From NCBI RefSeq assembly GCF_003315615.1, contig NZ_PDCH01000010.1:1-64000 (forward strand): a stretch of 64,000 bases of DNA, written 5' to 3'. This stretch comes from Bifidobacterium xylocopae (GTDB taxonomy: Bacteria; Actinomycetota; Actinomycetes; Actinomycetales; Bifidobacteriaceae). Below the pieces are notes generated by a model. It was given only the letters and a program-made list of their open reading frames with translations, was not told where the DNA came from and did not search any database. Shown one piece after another: positions 28,937 to 39,696 of this stretch (its first letter is position 1; every line of letters begins with the position of its first letter). The position numbers and the translations under genes were made by a program.

Positions 28937-29653
28937 ATGGCTCTCAGAGGGAAGTCCGTATCTCTGGTGATGCCGTGCCGCAATGAGGGTAAGCACCTGA
29001 GCGGTTTAATCAGGAAGATTGTTTCACCCCCCTCCCCCCAGGACTTTGATGAGATAATCTGCGTCAGCAATTGTTCCACGGACAACACCTTGGAGGTAGG
29101 AGCAGTGCTCGAGAAGGAAATTCCGTGCTTCCGAATGCTTCAAGATGACAGAGCCATAGGTGGTATCGGTTATGGCTATGCACATATGACTGGTATCGCT
29201 GCAGCGACTGGAGAAATAATTGTATGTGCTGATTGTGACGGGACCTATCCTGTAGAGGATGTGGCGCTTATTGTCGACATCATGGATAAGCAGGGCCTGT
29301 CTTTTGTCTCCTGTTGCAGATACCCCGATTCTGGAATCGCGCCTATGCTCCAACTCGGGGTGAAGTTGCTGAATGCAGAGATTCGTCTGTTATATGGGTA
29401 CAGGATCCAGGATTCGCTTTCCGGCATGTGGGTATTCAAAAAGTCTGTGGTACCCGATTTGCGCTTAAGCGCAGGAGACTGGAACCTCTCTCCACAAATT
29501 AAGCTTAATGCGTTCTCCGTTTTGGGTAAGAAGGCTGCTGAAGTCAAGATTCATCAGCTTAAGCGTTATGGGCAGACCAAGCAAAACTATGTACGCACTG
29601 GTCTAGGCCATGCTTGGTGGATTGCCAAAAATCGTTTTGCATCTTCACGATGA
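28937..29653 (+). CDS. Family 2 glycosyltransferase (polyprenyl-phosphate type)
   Basis: A 238-residue soluble GT-A enzyme resembling dolichyl-phosphate mannosyltransferase. It has SLVMPCRNEGKHLSGLIRKI at the N-terminus, the nucleotide-sugar DxD in CADCDGTYP (~95) and the second conserved element QDSLSGMWVFKKSVVPDL (~158). No membrane spans follow, so the product would be loaded onto undecaprenyl phosphate at the membrane surface. ATG at 28937 is favoured because AAAAGGA lies 6 nt upstream, whereas ATG at 28931 abuts it. The gene shares the lower GC of its divergent neighbour. Confidence 0.85.
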   Translation: MALRGKSVSLVMPCRNEGKHLSGLIRKIVSPPSPQDFDEIICVSNCSTDNTLEVGAVLEKEIPCFRMLQDDRAIGGIGYGYAHMTGIAAATGEIIVCADCDGTYPVEDVALIVDIMDKQGLSFVSCCRYPDSGIAPMLQLGVKLLNAEIRLLYGYRIQDSLSGMWVFKKSVVPDLRLSAGDWNLSPQIKLNAFSVLGKKAAEVKIHQLKRYGQTKQNYVRTGLGHAWWIAKNRFASSR

Positions 29654-29786
29654 CGAGTTCCATTCATCAGAAATTCTGGAACGGTCCGGGTTCCGGGTGA
29701 ACTGACGTCGCTCGATACTTAGTGCACAGGTTGCCAATCACAAGTGTTTCTGGGCCGGTAACGGTTGGGCGGTATTAATGTCGTGA

Positions 29787-30845
<1,059 letters not shown>

Positions 30846-30907
30846 TCGGGCATCGCCCGAGTCCTGTATGCGAGTGTGCAGCAACCAGTTAGGGGAATAA
30901 GGAAGAT

Positions 30908-32365
30908 ATGACTTTCGATTTTGAAAAGGACCTGCGGGTCGAGCGGACCAACATCCCTGGTCTGCTGGTCTTCGACCTGCCGGTCCACGGCGACAACCGC
31001 GGTTGGTTCAAGGAGAACTGGCAGCGGGCCAAGATGACGGCCCTTGGGCTTCCGGATTTCGGTCCGGTGCAGAACAACATCTCCTTCAACGCCAAGAAAG
31101 GCGTGACCCGGGGTATACACGCCGAACCCTGGGACAAGTACATTTCCATCGCCTCGGGTGAGATCTTCGGCGCCTGGGTCGATCTACGGCCGGGTGAGAG
31201 TTTCGGTCAGGTATACACCACCCGGCTGGACCCTTCCAAGGCCATCTACGTGCCCCGAGGCGTAGGCAACAGCTTCCAGGCCCTCCAGGACGGCACGGTG
31301 TACACCTACTTGGTCAACGCCCACTGGTCCCTGGAGCAGAAGAAGACGTACACCTTCGTCAACCTGGCCGATCCCGAATTGGGTATCGAGTGGCCGATTC
31401 CCCTGGGGGAGAGCGAGCGCAGTGAGGCCGACCTCCACCATCCCATGCTCAAGGAGGCCAAGCCCATGGCCCCCAAACGGACTTTGGTGACCGGCGCGCG
31501 CGGACAGCTGGGTCAGGCGCTCAGGCGGTATGTCGAGGTTCACGGGCTCGAAGGATTCGAGTTCGAGGACATCGACGGGTTCGACTTCTCGGATCCGGCT
31601 GCATACGACAGGTTCGATTGGAGCCTGTATGGGACCATCATCAACGCCGGTGCCTATACGGCTGTGGACAAGGCTGAAACCAAGCAGGGACGTCGGGCGG
31701 CATGGAAGGCCAACGCCCAGGGGCCGGCCCTCTTGGCCCGGGTCGCCAGTGAGCATCAGCTGACCCTGGTGCACATCTCCAGCGACTACGTCTTAGATGG
31801 CAGCGAAGAGGAACACCGCGAGGATGAGCCCTTCGCCCCGCTTAGTGTGTACGGGCAGACCAAAGCAGCGGGCGACATCGCCGTGGCCGATGCTCCCCGG
31901 CACTACATCCTGCGCTCCAGCTGGGTGATCGGCAAAGGGCATAACTTCGTCAAGACCATGATGGGTCTGTCGAATCGTGTCGCCGATCCGGCCGACAATC
32001 TCGCCCAGGTGACCGTGGTCGATGATCAGTATGGTCGGCTCACCTTCACCGATGACATGGCGGAGGCGATTTTCCACCTGCTCGATACGCGTGCGCCATA
32101 TGGCATCTACAACCTGACCGGTTCCGGGGCCGTGAAATCCTGGGCGGATATCGCCAAAAGCGTGTTCGATCAGACGAACGGCAACGGGGACAAGGTCCTG
32201 CCGGTCTCAACCCGGGAGTACTACGCCAGTGCCGACGGTCCGATCGCCCCCCGGCCCACCTACAGCGCGCTGAATCTGGACAGAATCGAAGCGGTCGGTT
32301 ACCGGCCGGCGGATTGGGAGGATAGCTTGGCGGCGTATGTGACCGCCGCCGGCAGGGAAGCATAA
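30908..32365 (+). CDS. rmlCD: Fused dTDP-4-keto-rhamnose 3,5-epimerase / reductase (RmlC-RmlD)
   Basis: A bifunctional 485-residue enzyme completing dTDP-rhamnose synthesis. Residues 1-~185 are the RmlC cupin, with GDNRGWFKENW and the catalytic His in TRGIHAEPWDKY. Residues ~193-485 are the RmlD reductase, with VTGARGQLGQALR, HISSDYVLDG and YGQTKAAGD (YxxxK). Separate genes are usual in other phyla, whereas this fusion is known in Bifidobacterium. The start follows AAGGA. It lies 62 bp after rmlB and 120 bp before rmlA. Confidence 0.95.
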   Translation: MTFDFEKDLRVERTNIPGLLVFDLPVHGDNRGWFKENWQRAKMTALGLPDFGPVQNNISFNAKKGVTRGIHAEPWDKYISIASGEIFGAWVDLRPGESFGQVYTTRLDPSKAIYVPRGVGNSFQALQDGTVYTYLVNAHWSLEQKKTYTFVNLADPELGIEWPIPLGESERSEADLHHPMLKEAKPMAPKRTLVTGARGQLGQALRRYVEVHGLEGFEFEDIDGFDFSDPAAYDRFDWSLYGTIINAGAYTAVDKAETKQGRRAAWKANAQGPALLARVASEHQLTLVHISSDYVLDGSEEEHREDEPFAPLSVYGQTKAAGDIAVADAPRHYILRSSWVIGKGHNFVKTMMGLSNRVADPADNLAQVTVVDDQYGRLTFTDDMAEAIFHLLDTRAPYGIYNLTGSGAVKSWADIAKSVFDQTNGNGDKVLPVSTREYYASADGPIAPRPTYSALNLDRIEAVGYRPADWEDSLAAYVTAAGREA

Positions 32366-32485
32366 GCCGCTAGGCGGATGCGGGGAAACGGAGGAGAAAG
32401 TGCCCAATCCCCGTATCGGCCGCTCAGTGCGACTAGGTTGTATACGTCTTGACCATAGTGATGTGAAAGGCAGGTGGCTCAAGCC

Positions 32486-33385
32486 ATGAAGGGAATCATA
32501 CTTGCGGGGGGGTCGGGCACGAGGCTTTACCCTCTGACCACAGTCACTTCCAAGCAGCTGCTGCCGGTCTACGACAAGCCGATGATCTACTATCCGCTCA
32601 GCGTGCTGATGATGGCCGGCATCCGCGACATCCTGATCATCTCCACCCCGCATGATCTGCCCAACTTCGAGCGACTCCTGGGCGACGGCTCGCAGTACGG
32701 TGTCAGCTTTTCCTACAAGGTGCAGCCCAGCCCTGATGGTCTGGCCCAAGCTTTCATTCTGGGGGAGAGTTTCATAGAGGGTGAGCCCTGCGCCTTGGTT
32801 CTGGGCGACAACATCTTCTTCGGCAACGGACTGGGGCGTACCCTACGCAAGGCGGCCCAAGTCGGTCGGGGCGCCACCGTCTTCGGCTATTACGTCGACG
32901 ATCCCGAACGCTATGGCGTTGTCGAGTTCGATGATAGGCACCGGGCGATATCCATTCATGAAAAACCTGCACATCCGGCGAGCAATTATGCGGTGACCGG
33001 CCTGTATCTCTATGACAACAGAGTCACTGACTTTGCCAAGCAGGTCCAACCGTCGCCCAGGGGTGAATTGGAGATCACCGATTTGAACCGCATGTATCTG
33101 GAAGACGGCAGCCTGAACGTCCAGACGCTGGGGCGTGGTTACGCATGGTTGGATACCGGTACCATGGATTCGCTGTTTGAAGCGGGTGAGTTCGTCCGCA
33201 CTGTGCAGCGGGCGCAGGGGCTGCCCATTGCGGTCGCCGAGGAAATCGCCTTCGAAAACGGGTGGATTACCCGTGAGCAGCTGCTCTGCGCGGCGGAAAA
33301 ATTCGGCAAATCACCTTACGGTCAGCATCTGCGTGATGTGGCCAACAATAAAATATTGCTCAAGACTTATACTGTGGGCGATTAA
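32486..33385 (+). CDS. rmlA: Glucose-1-phosphate thymidylyltransferase
   Basis: Makes dTDP-glucose from dTTP and glucose 1-phosphate, the entry step to dTDP-rhamnose. The 299-residue product begins [18 protein letters not shown] with the nucleotide-binding [11 protein letters not shown] loop, and contains LGDNIFFG and [18 protein letters not shown]. It matches the short (RfbA) form. ATG at 32486, with AGGTGG upstream, gives the family start; GTG at 32474 is an alternative. It is the last sugar-nucleotide gene before the exporter. Confidence 0.97.
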   Translation: MKGIILAGGSGTRLYPLTTVTSKQLLPVYDKPMIYYPLSVLMMAGIRDILIISTPHDLPNFERLLGDGSQYGVSFSYKVQPSPDGLAQAFILGESFIEGEPCALVLGDNIFFGNGLGRTLRKAAQVGRGATVFGYYVDDPERYGVVEFDDRHRAISIHEKPAHPASNYAVTGLYLYDNRVTDFAKQVQPSPRGELEITDLNRMYLEDGSLNVQTLGRGYAWLDTGTMDSLFEAGEFVRTVQRAQGLPIAVAEEIAFENGWITREQLLCAAEKFGKSPYGQHLRDVANNKILLKTYTVGD

Positions 33386-33444
33386 CTGCTTTAAGCCTGT
33401 CCTGGTAATATTTGTGAGTCGTTTGCCTATAGTAGGAGCCGTCG

Positions 33445-34272
33445 TTGGAAATCGCAGAGGTCTTTACCAAAAAGAATCGTCTGTTGCTCAGAGCAATGGT
33501 TAGCACTGATTTTAAACTACGCTACCAGCAGTCGGTTCTGGGGCATTTATGGTCGGTTCTGAAGCCTCTGCTGCTGTTTTCAGTCATGTATGTGGTCTTC
33601 ATCCGCTTTCTGCGGTTCGGGGCTGATGTGCCTCATTTCGCTGTTTCCCTATTGCTGGGTACAATTCTGTGGAACTTTTTCAATGAGACGACCACCGGCG
33701 GCATGATGTCGATTGTCGGCCATGGTGATCTCCTGAGGAAGATTCATTTCTCGAAGTATGTAGTAGTCATCGCCTCTTCCATGAGCGCTCTGATCAACTT
33801 CGGCTTCAATTTTGTTGTGGTCGTCATCTTCGCCTTGGTGAATGGGGTCCGGCCATCATGGTCGAACCTCTTGATTTTCCCGATAGTGTTGCAGCTGTAT
33901 GTGCTGGGACTTGGCATTGCTTTCTTTCTGGCTGCGATTTACGTGAACCTGCGCGACCTCAACCCGATTTGGGAAGTGGTCATGCAGGCAGGTTTCTATG
34001 CCACTCCCATCATCTATCCCATCAGTATGATTTCCAGTAGGGCCGGCGCCTATGGCCCTTTGTTGGCCAAGCTTGACCTGATGCTCAACCCTATGGCCCA
34101 GATTATCCAAGATGCCCGGCACGTACTGATAACCCCGGCTAATCCCACACTGTGGCAGTGGGAGAGCAACTTCTTTTTGGCTTGCTGGCCGGTGATGGTC
34201 ACCATTCTGATATTCCTTGGTGGCGTCTGGTATTTCACGACTAAGTCACAGTATTTCGCGGAGCTGATTTAA
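33445..34272 (+). CDS. wzm: Polysaccharide ABC exporter permease (Wzm/RgpC-like)
   Basis: The membrane subunit of an ABC-2 exporter for a lipid-linked polysaccharide. It is 275 residues with six spans and the family N-terminus TDFKLRYQQSVLGHLWSVLKP, split as TDFKLRYQQSVLG and HLWSVLKPL, which forms the gate helix. TTG at 33445 is supported by GGAG 6 nt upstream. Its stop is immediately followed by the start of the ATPase gene at 34273, so the two are translationally coupled. Substrate is inferred to be a rhamnose-containing chain from the rml genes upstream. Confidence 0.93.
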   Translation: MEIAEVFTKKNRLLLRAMVSTDFKLRYQQSVLGHLWSVLKPLLLFSVMYVVFIRFLRFGADVPHFAVSLLLGTILWNFFNETTTGGMMSIVGHGDLLRKIHFSKYVVVIASSMSALINFGFNFVVVVIFALVNGVRPSWSNLLIFPIVLQLYVLGLGIAFFLAAIYVNLRDLNPIWEVVMQAGFYATPIIYPISMISSRAGAYGPLLAKLDLMLNPMAQIIQDARHVLITPANPTLWQWESNFFLACWPVMVTILIFLGGVWYFTTKSQYFAELI

Positions 34273-35502
34273 GTGAAGATGAGCATCAATTCGAAGCAGG
34301 AGTTGCCTGACAACGTCGCTTTACGGGTGAGCCATGTCTCCAAGGACTTCCGTTTGCCGACCGAACGGGTCAGCAGCCTGAAGGGAGCCCTCTTTAATGT
34401 ATTGCGTCATAACAAAACTGGTTTCACCACGCAGCATGTGCTCAAGGACATCTCCTTCGAAATCAAAAAGGGCGACTTTTTCGGTATTGTCGGCAAGAAC
34501 GGCTCGGGCAAATCGACCCTCCTGAAAATCATCTCCCAGATTTATTCGCCGAACCAGGGTACGGTCGAGGTCAACGGTAAGCTCGTTCCCTTCATTGAGC
34601 TGGGTGTCGGTTTCAACCCTGAGCTCACCGGCCGGGAAAATGTCTACCTGAACGGTGCCATGCTGGGCTTTACCAAGTCAGAAATTGATGGTATGTACGA
34701 CGATATCGTCGATTTCGCGGAAATCGGCGACTTCATGGAACAGAAGCTCAAGAACTACTCTTCCGGCATGCAGGTACGTTTGGCTTTTTCAGTGGCCATC
34801 AAATCCCAGGGTGACATTCTCGTCCTGGATGAGGTTCTGGCCGTTGGTGATGAAGCTTTCCAGAAAAAGTGCCAGGATTACTTCTTCCAGGCTAAGCGTG
34901 AAAAGAAAACCGTCATTCTGGTCACCCACTCCATGGCTGATGTGCGCCGTTTCTGTAACAAGGCCATGCTGATCCAGGATGGTGTCATCGCGGAATTCGG
35001 TTCCCCCAATGAGGTCGCGGATGCATACTCCGGCTCTTTCGCTGAGCAGGAGGGTAAGCAACTGGAGAAGGAGAACGAAGCTATCAGACTGGAACTCGGC
35101 GATGGTGTCAGACTGACTGATGTGGAGACGCAGGTGGAAGGAGTGAAGAACATCCAGCTCGCTATCAACCAGGACTTCTCTCTGGCTTTTTCCTTCGAAT
35201 GTGACCATGATATTGAGGACGGAGTGCTCTCCTTCAGCCTGATAGACGGACAAGGGCGGCTGAGCCTGGCTATGGCAAGCACGTTAGATGGTGAAAAGAG
35301 GGTTTTTACTAAGGGTGAGCATCGGATGGTCTTCGACATCGAGAACATCTTCGCCTCCGGCGACTACCGCGTCGATGCCGCCATAGAATCCGGCGAGAAG
35401 ATGCTGTTCAAACAGATTGGCATCTACCAATTCCAAATCAGGAATGCGCTGCGATTCGATGAGAGTATGACCCACCCCAGGATCAGCATGACATTGCAGT
35501 GA
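34273..35502 (+). CDS. wzt: Polysaccharide ABC exporter ATPase with C-terminal binding domain (Wzt-like)
   Basis: A 409-residue ATPase. The nucleotide-binding domain (~1-250) has Walker A VGKNGSGKSTL, the signature YSSGMQVRLAFS and Walker B ILVLDEVLAVGD. Residues ~265-409 form a beta-rich domain such as binds the polymer terminus in Wzt and related exporters, which suggests recognition of a chain end. GTG at 34273 follows the permease stop directly, with GGAG 9 nt upstream; an ATG two codons later is an alternative. Confidence 0.93.
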   Translation: MKMSINSKQELPDNVALRVSHVSKDFRLPTERVSSLKGALFNVLRHNKTGFTTQHVLKDISFEIKKGDFFGIVGKNGSGKSTLLKIISQIYSPNQGTVEVNGKLVPFIELGVGFNPELTGRENVYLNGAMLGFTKSEIDGMYDDIVDFAEIGDFMEQKLKNYSSGMQVRLAFSVAIKSQGDILVLDEVLAVGDEAFQKKCQDYFFQAKREKKTVILVTHSMADVRRFCNKAMLIQDGVIAEFGSPNEVADAYSGSFAEQEGKQLEKENEAIRLELGDGVRLTDVETQVEGVKNIQLAINQDFSLAFSFECDHDIEDGVLSFSLIDGQGRLSLAMASTLDGEKRVFTKGEHRMVFDIENIFASGDYRVDAAIESGEKMLFKQIGIYQFQIRNALRFDESMTHPRISMTLQ

Positions 35503-35592
35503 CTTCGGGCGCTGTTGCACCTGCCCTTCAGGCATGTGCCGCCAGATCAGCGCCGCTCACAGATTAACAGTTCATACGAGTGAGGTCGGGCT

Positions 35593-38500
35593 TTGGAGCT
35601 TATCAAGAACGAGAAATGCCACATCGAGATAGACAGCGTCATTGAAAGTCGCAGTGGGGCAGACCCGGTACGGATTATATCGGGATGGGCCGTGGATACT
35701 TCCGCCAGAAAGGCCCTCGACTTCAGCGTTCGTAGCGAGGGTGCCGAGATCAAGCGTAGCTGCCGGGGCGATCTCACCAGCATGCTCGGTCTGGATACGG
35801 GTGCCAAAGCAGGCTTCACCATCACCTTGCCTGCGTGCTGCCGGACGTTGATTATCCACCTCTCCCAGGATGGAGAGGCCATCAGCAGGACGGTTGGTAT
35901 CGATGAGTTGGTGGCCGGGCTCGGCAAGGACTTCAGGCGCAAGCGAAGCAAAGAGCGGATGCGCTACCTGACTCATGCCGGGACACCCTCCGGTTTTAGG
36001 GCCCTCAAAGCAGCCGCCAAGCGGCGCGTGTCCCCTGAGCAGGACCATTACCAGGAGTGGATTGCTCAACACGAAGTGCTGTCTGAGCCCGCTGCCGTCG
36101 CTCAGTTGGGAGGCTTCAGCAAGCGCCCCTTGATTTCGATCGTTATCCCTGTATATGACGTGGAAGAGAAGTGGCTGCGTAAATGCGTGGCGTCGATACA
36201 GGCCCAGTGGTATTCCAAGTGGCAACTATGCCTGGCCGACGACCATTCACACTCGGAGCATGTGCGCCCCCTGCTAGAGGAACTGGCTGCAAGTGACGAG
36301 CGTATCAAGGTCGTGTTCCGCGAGGAGAATGGCGGCATATCGGCAGCCACGAATTCGGCCCTGACCGAGGCCTCCGGTGATTACATCGGGTTCATGGACA
36401 ACGACGACGAGTTGGCTCCGAATGCCCTCTTCCACGTGGTCCAGGTCCTGAACGAGGATCCGACCATCGACCTCATCTACACTGACGAGGACAAGATGAG
36501 CGAGGACGGGGTCCGCTTCGACCCCTTTTTCAAGCCCGGTTTCTCGCCTGACCTCTTACTTGCCCACAACTACATCACTCATTTTGTGGTTGTTTCCAAG
36601 GAGCTACTGGCCAAGGTGGGGCCCCTGCGTCCGGAGTTTGACGGTAGCCAGGATTATGACTTCGTCCTGCGAGCGACCGAGCGGGCCGTGCGAATCCACC
36701 ATATCGGTAGGATCCTCTACCACTGGCGTACGCTGGCGTCTTCGGTGGCTGGTGATCCGACTAGCAAGATGTACGCTTACGAAGCGGGGCGCAAGGCCCT
36801 GGAGGCGGCCCTGGAACGGCGGCAGCTGGCCGGCTCGGTGCAGATGCAAGACAACCTGGGCACCTATAAGATTGAGTACGAAGGCAAGTTGCCATCGATC
36901 GCCGTCCTGGCCTCCTCATACAGCGCTGGGCGTCTGCGAAAGCTTCAGGAGTCGACTCAATATCCTGATGTGGCGTTCGTGCCCGTCACGGAGGAAACAC
37001 TCAATCAGGTGGCCCAGGAGCGTGGCGAGGATAAGTTGGTGTTTCTGGACGGTCTTCTGCCTAAGGACCCCTCCTGGTTGCTGGAGATGGTCAATGCCAG
37101 CCGTGGCGCCGGCGTGGGCGTCGTCGGAGGGAAGATCTTCGACCGCCACGATCGGGTCGTCAACGTTGGCATCACCCTGCGGGCCTTGCGTGGGCATGAG
37201 CCCTTCGAAATGCGGGGGCAGACAGACCAAGGCATAGGGTATTATTTCCGCGACATTCTGCCCCGGGATATGTTCGCTGTGACAGAGGACTGCATGCTGG
37301 TCGATCGCAAGGTTTTCGTGACCTTGGGGGGGTTCAATGAGCAACTGGCGGCAGGGATCAGGGGGGTTGACTTCTCCCAGAGGGTGCTCCGCCAGGTAGG
37401 GGGCAGGCCTCTATGGCAACCATATTCCGTGTTTGTGGATACGAAACGTCACCCGCTCATCATGTTGCGGCCTATGATTTTCCAATATCTGAGGCAGCAC
37501 AAGGACCTGAGCGATCCTTTTGCCTCGGTGTGCTTCCCTCCGAATATGGACCAGGAGGCCTATATTGAGGCGGCTATAGACGAGGTCACCGGCTCATCGG
37601 ATGGCAAGAACGTGGTGGTCTCAGGCTGGGCCGTCGATATGCAAGCAGATGAAGAGGTCAACATCGGGTTGGCGGATTCGTCCGTAGCAACACTTGATAA
37701 AGTCAAGCGCCTCTCTCGACCTGACGTAAACCGAATGTTTCCTGTTCCGGCCGATGCCCGCCTAGGTTTTGAAGCATCGATATCACTGGCTGTCGGTGAG
37801 GAAGGGCCGTCCGCTCAGTTGCCTGTCCTGCTGGTCTCAACATCCCAAGATCGGGAAAAGCTAAGTTACCCTCGGCAGCAAGGCAAGGAGTATGGTAAAC
37901 TGAAGGATATTCTGCGTAAAATAGCTCTCCTGCGCCATCCGAGGAGCACGCTGAAGCGGCTGATTGACAAGTATATTTCACCCCGCCTGCAAAAGCATGA
38001 CTACCGAAAGCTGATACACCGTACAGAGCGTTATCAGCTGTCGGCCGTAAAGGCGGACATTAATTCGTTTGCTTGGCAGCCCTTGATTTCTTTGCTGGTA
38101 CCGGTCTACAATGTCGATGCCACCTGGCTTAAAGCTTGCGTGGACTCCATTAAGAGCCAGTACTACGATAACTGGCAGCTGTGTCTGGCGGATGACCACT
38201 CCTCGCAGCCGCATGTCAAGCCGCTGCTGGAGGAACTGGCAGCCAGTGATGAGCGGATTACAGTGGTCTTCCGCCAGGAAAACGGTCACATCTCCAGGGC
38301 CACCAATTCCGCGTTGGAAGTCGCTGAGGGAGATTTCGTTGGTCTTCTGGACAACGATGATGAGCTGGCCCCACAGGCTTTGTACGAGATGGTCAAATGT
38401 CTAAATGAGCACCCCGACACCGACCTGATCTACAGTGACGAAGACAAGATTGACGAGCGCGGATGCCGTACCGATCCACATTTTAAGCCGGACTACGCCC

Positions 38501-39690
38501 CCGACCTTCTCCTGAGCACCAACTACATCAGTCACTTCGGGCTCTATCGAACGTCAATCGTGCGGGAGATTGGCGGATTCCGGGTGGGCTATGAGGGCTC
38601 CCAGGACTACGATTTGGTCTTGCGCTTTACCGAATGCACCGATTCCCGCAGAATTAGGCACATTGCAAAGGTGCTCTACCATTGGCGTACTCTGCCGACA
38701 TCCACAGCCTCCTCCGGCAGTGCCAAGGACTACGCTTCCGATGCGGGCCTACGGGCCTTGCAAGCGGCCATGGAGCGGAGAAGGATACCGGCGGAAGTGG
38801 TCTCCGAGGGTCCTGCGGGTATCTATGATGTTCATTATCAAGTGAACGACCCCGCCCTGGTCTCGGTCATCATTCCGACTAAGAACGGCTACGACAACGT
38901 CAAGCGTTGCATGGACTCCCTCATTGAGCGCACCGATTACCCTAATTACGAAGTCATTATCGCGGACAACGGCAGTAGCAATCCGCACATGTGGGACCTC
39001 TACCGGGAGTATGAGGGGAAGCTGGGAGAGCGTTTCCGGGCTGAGAAGATTGACATCCCCTTCAACTTCTCACTAATTAACAACATAGCCGCCGCGAAGG
39101 CCAAGGGCAAGTACCTGCTCTTCCTCAACGACGACACGGAAGTCATCAGCGCCTCTTGGATGACCCGCATGGTCTCGTTTGCCCAACTGGATCGGGTGGG
39201 AGTGGTGGGTGCCAAACTCTATTATCCTGATGAGACCATACAGCACGCCGGTATTGTCCTTGGTATGGGCGGGCCTGCAGGACACATCATGATCGGGTCG
39301 CCTAGGAGCTATCTGGGCTATTTCGGGCGGTTGGTGGAAAATGTCAACTACTCAGCGGTCACCGCAGCCTGCTGCATGGTCAAGGCCGAGGACTTCGAAG
39401 CCGTCGGTGGTTTCGATGCGGACCTGGCGGTGGCCTATAACGATGTGGACCTGTGCTTGCGGGTTTCCCAGCAGCTCGGCCGTGATAACGTTTGGGCGCA
39501 TGAAGCTGAACTCTACCATTACGAGTCGGTCACCCGCGGCTACGACACCACGAGCAAGGAGAAGAAAGAACGGCTGACACGGGAGGCCGAAGCCTTCAAA
39601 TCCCGCTACAGTGCATTGATTGAGGACGACCCCTACTACAACCCCAACCTCTCACGGACATCAGGGAACTTCTGGGTGCGCAAGTGGTGA
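35593..39690 (+). CDS. Giant multidomain glycosyltransferase, internal duplication
   Basis: 1365 residues built as two copies of one unit. Each has a GWAVD domain (~10-105; ~658-735), a basic linker, a GT2 domain with ISIVIPVYDVEEKWL (~181) or ISLLVPVYNVDATWL (~832), MDNDDE (268) or LDNDDE (919), then a second GT half. In copy 1 that half (~435-620) has FLDGLLPKDPSW where copy 2 (~1088-1315) has FLNDDTEVISASW, and lacks the HYES motif, so it is probably inactive. Three active GT2 domains are thus predicted. There are no membrane spans. It probably polymerises the exported glycan, like RgpF-type enzymes. TTG at 35593 follows GAGG. Confidence 0.9.
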   Translation: MELIKNEKCHIEIDSVIESRSGADPVRIISGWAVDTSARKALDFSVRSEGAEIKRSCRGDLTSMLGLDTGAKAGFTITLPACCRTLIIHLSQDGEAISRTVGIDELVAGLGKDFRRKRSKERMRYLTHAGTPSGFRALKAAAKRRVSPEQDHYQEWIAQHEVLSEPAAVAQLGGFSKRPLISIVIPVYDVEEKWLRKCVASIQAQWYSKWQLCLADDHSHSEHVRPLLEELAASDERIKVVFREENGGISAATNSALTEASGDYIGFMDNDDELAPNALFHVVQVLNEDPTIDLIYTDEDKMSEDGVRFDPFFKPGFSPDLLLAHNYITHFVVVSKELLAKVGPLRPEFDGSQDYDFVLRATERAVRIHHIGRILYHWRTLASSVAGDPTSKMYAYEAGRKALEAALERRQLAGSVQMQDNLGTYKIEYEGKLPSIAVLASSYSAGRLRKLQESTQYPDVAFVPVTEETLNQVAQERGEDKLVFLDGLLPKDPSWLLEMVNASRGAGVGVVGGKIFDRHDRVVNVGITLRALRGHEPFEMRGQTDQGIGYYFRDILPRDMFAVTEDCMLVDRKVFVTLGGFNEQLAAGIRGVDFSQRVLRQVGGRPLWQPYSVFVDTKRHPLIMLRPMIFQYLRQHKDLSDPFASVCFPPNMDQEAYIEAAIDEVTGSSDGKNVVVSGWAVDMQADEEVNIGLADSSVATLDKVKRLSRPDVNRMFPVPADARLGFEASISLAVGEEGPSAQLPVLLVSTSQDREKLSYPRQQGKEYGKLKDILRKIALLRHPRSTLKRLIDKYISPRLQKHDYRKLIHRTERYQLSAVKADINSFAWQPLISLLVPVYNVDATWLKACVDSIKSQYYDNWQLCLADDHSSQPHVKPLLEELAASDERITVVFRQENGHISRATNSALEVAEGDFVGLLDNDDELAPQALYEMVKCLNEHPDTDLIYSDEDKIDERGCRTDPHFKPDYAPDLLLSTNYISHFGLYRTSIVREIGGFRVGYEGSQDYDLVLRFTECTDSRRIRHIAKVLYHWRTLPTSTASSGSAKDYASDAGLRALQAAMERRRIPAEVVSEGPAGIYDVHYQVNDPALVSVIIPTKNGYDNVKRCMDSLIERTDYPNYEVIIADNGSSNPHMWDLYREYEGKLGERFRAEKIDIPFNFSLINNIAAAKAKGKYLLFLNDDTEVISASWMTRMVSFAQLDRVGVVGAKLYYPDETIQHAGIVLGMGGPAGHIMIGSPRSYLGYFGRLVENVNYSAVTAACCMVKAEDFEAVGGFDADLAVAYNDVDLCLRVSQQLGRDNVWAHEAELYHYESVTRGYDTTSKEKKERLTREAEAFKSRYSALIEDDPYYNPNLSRTSGNFWVRKW

Positions 39691-39696
39691 GTGCGC

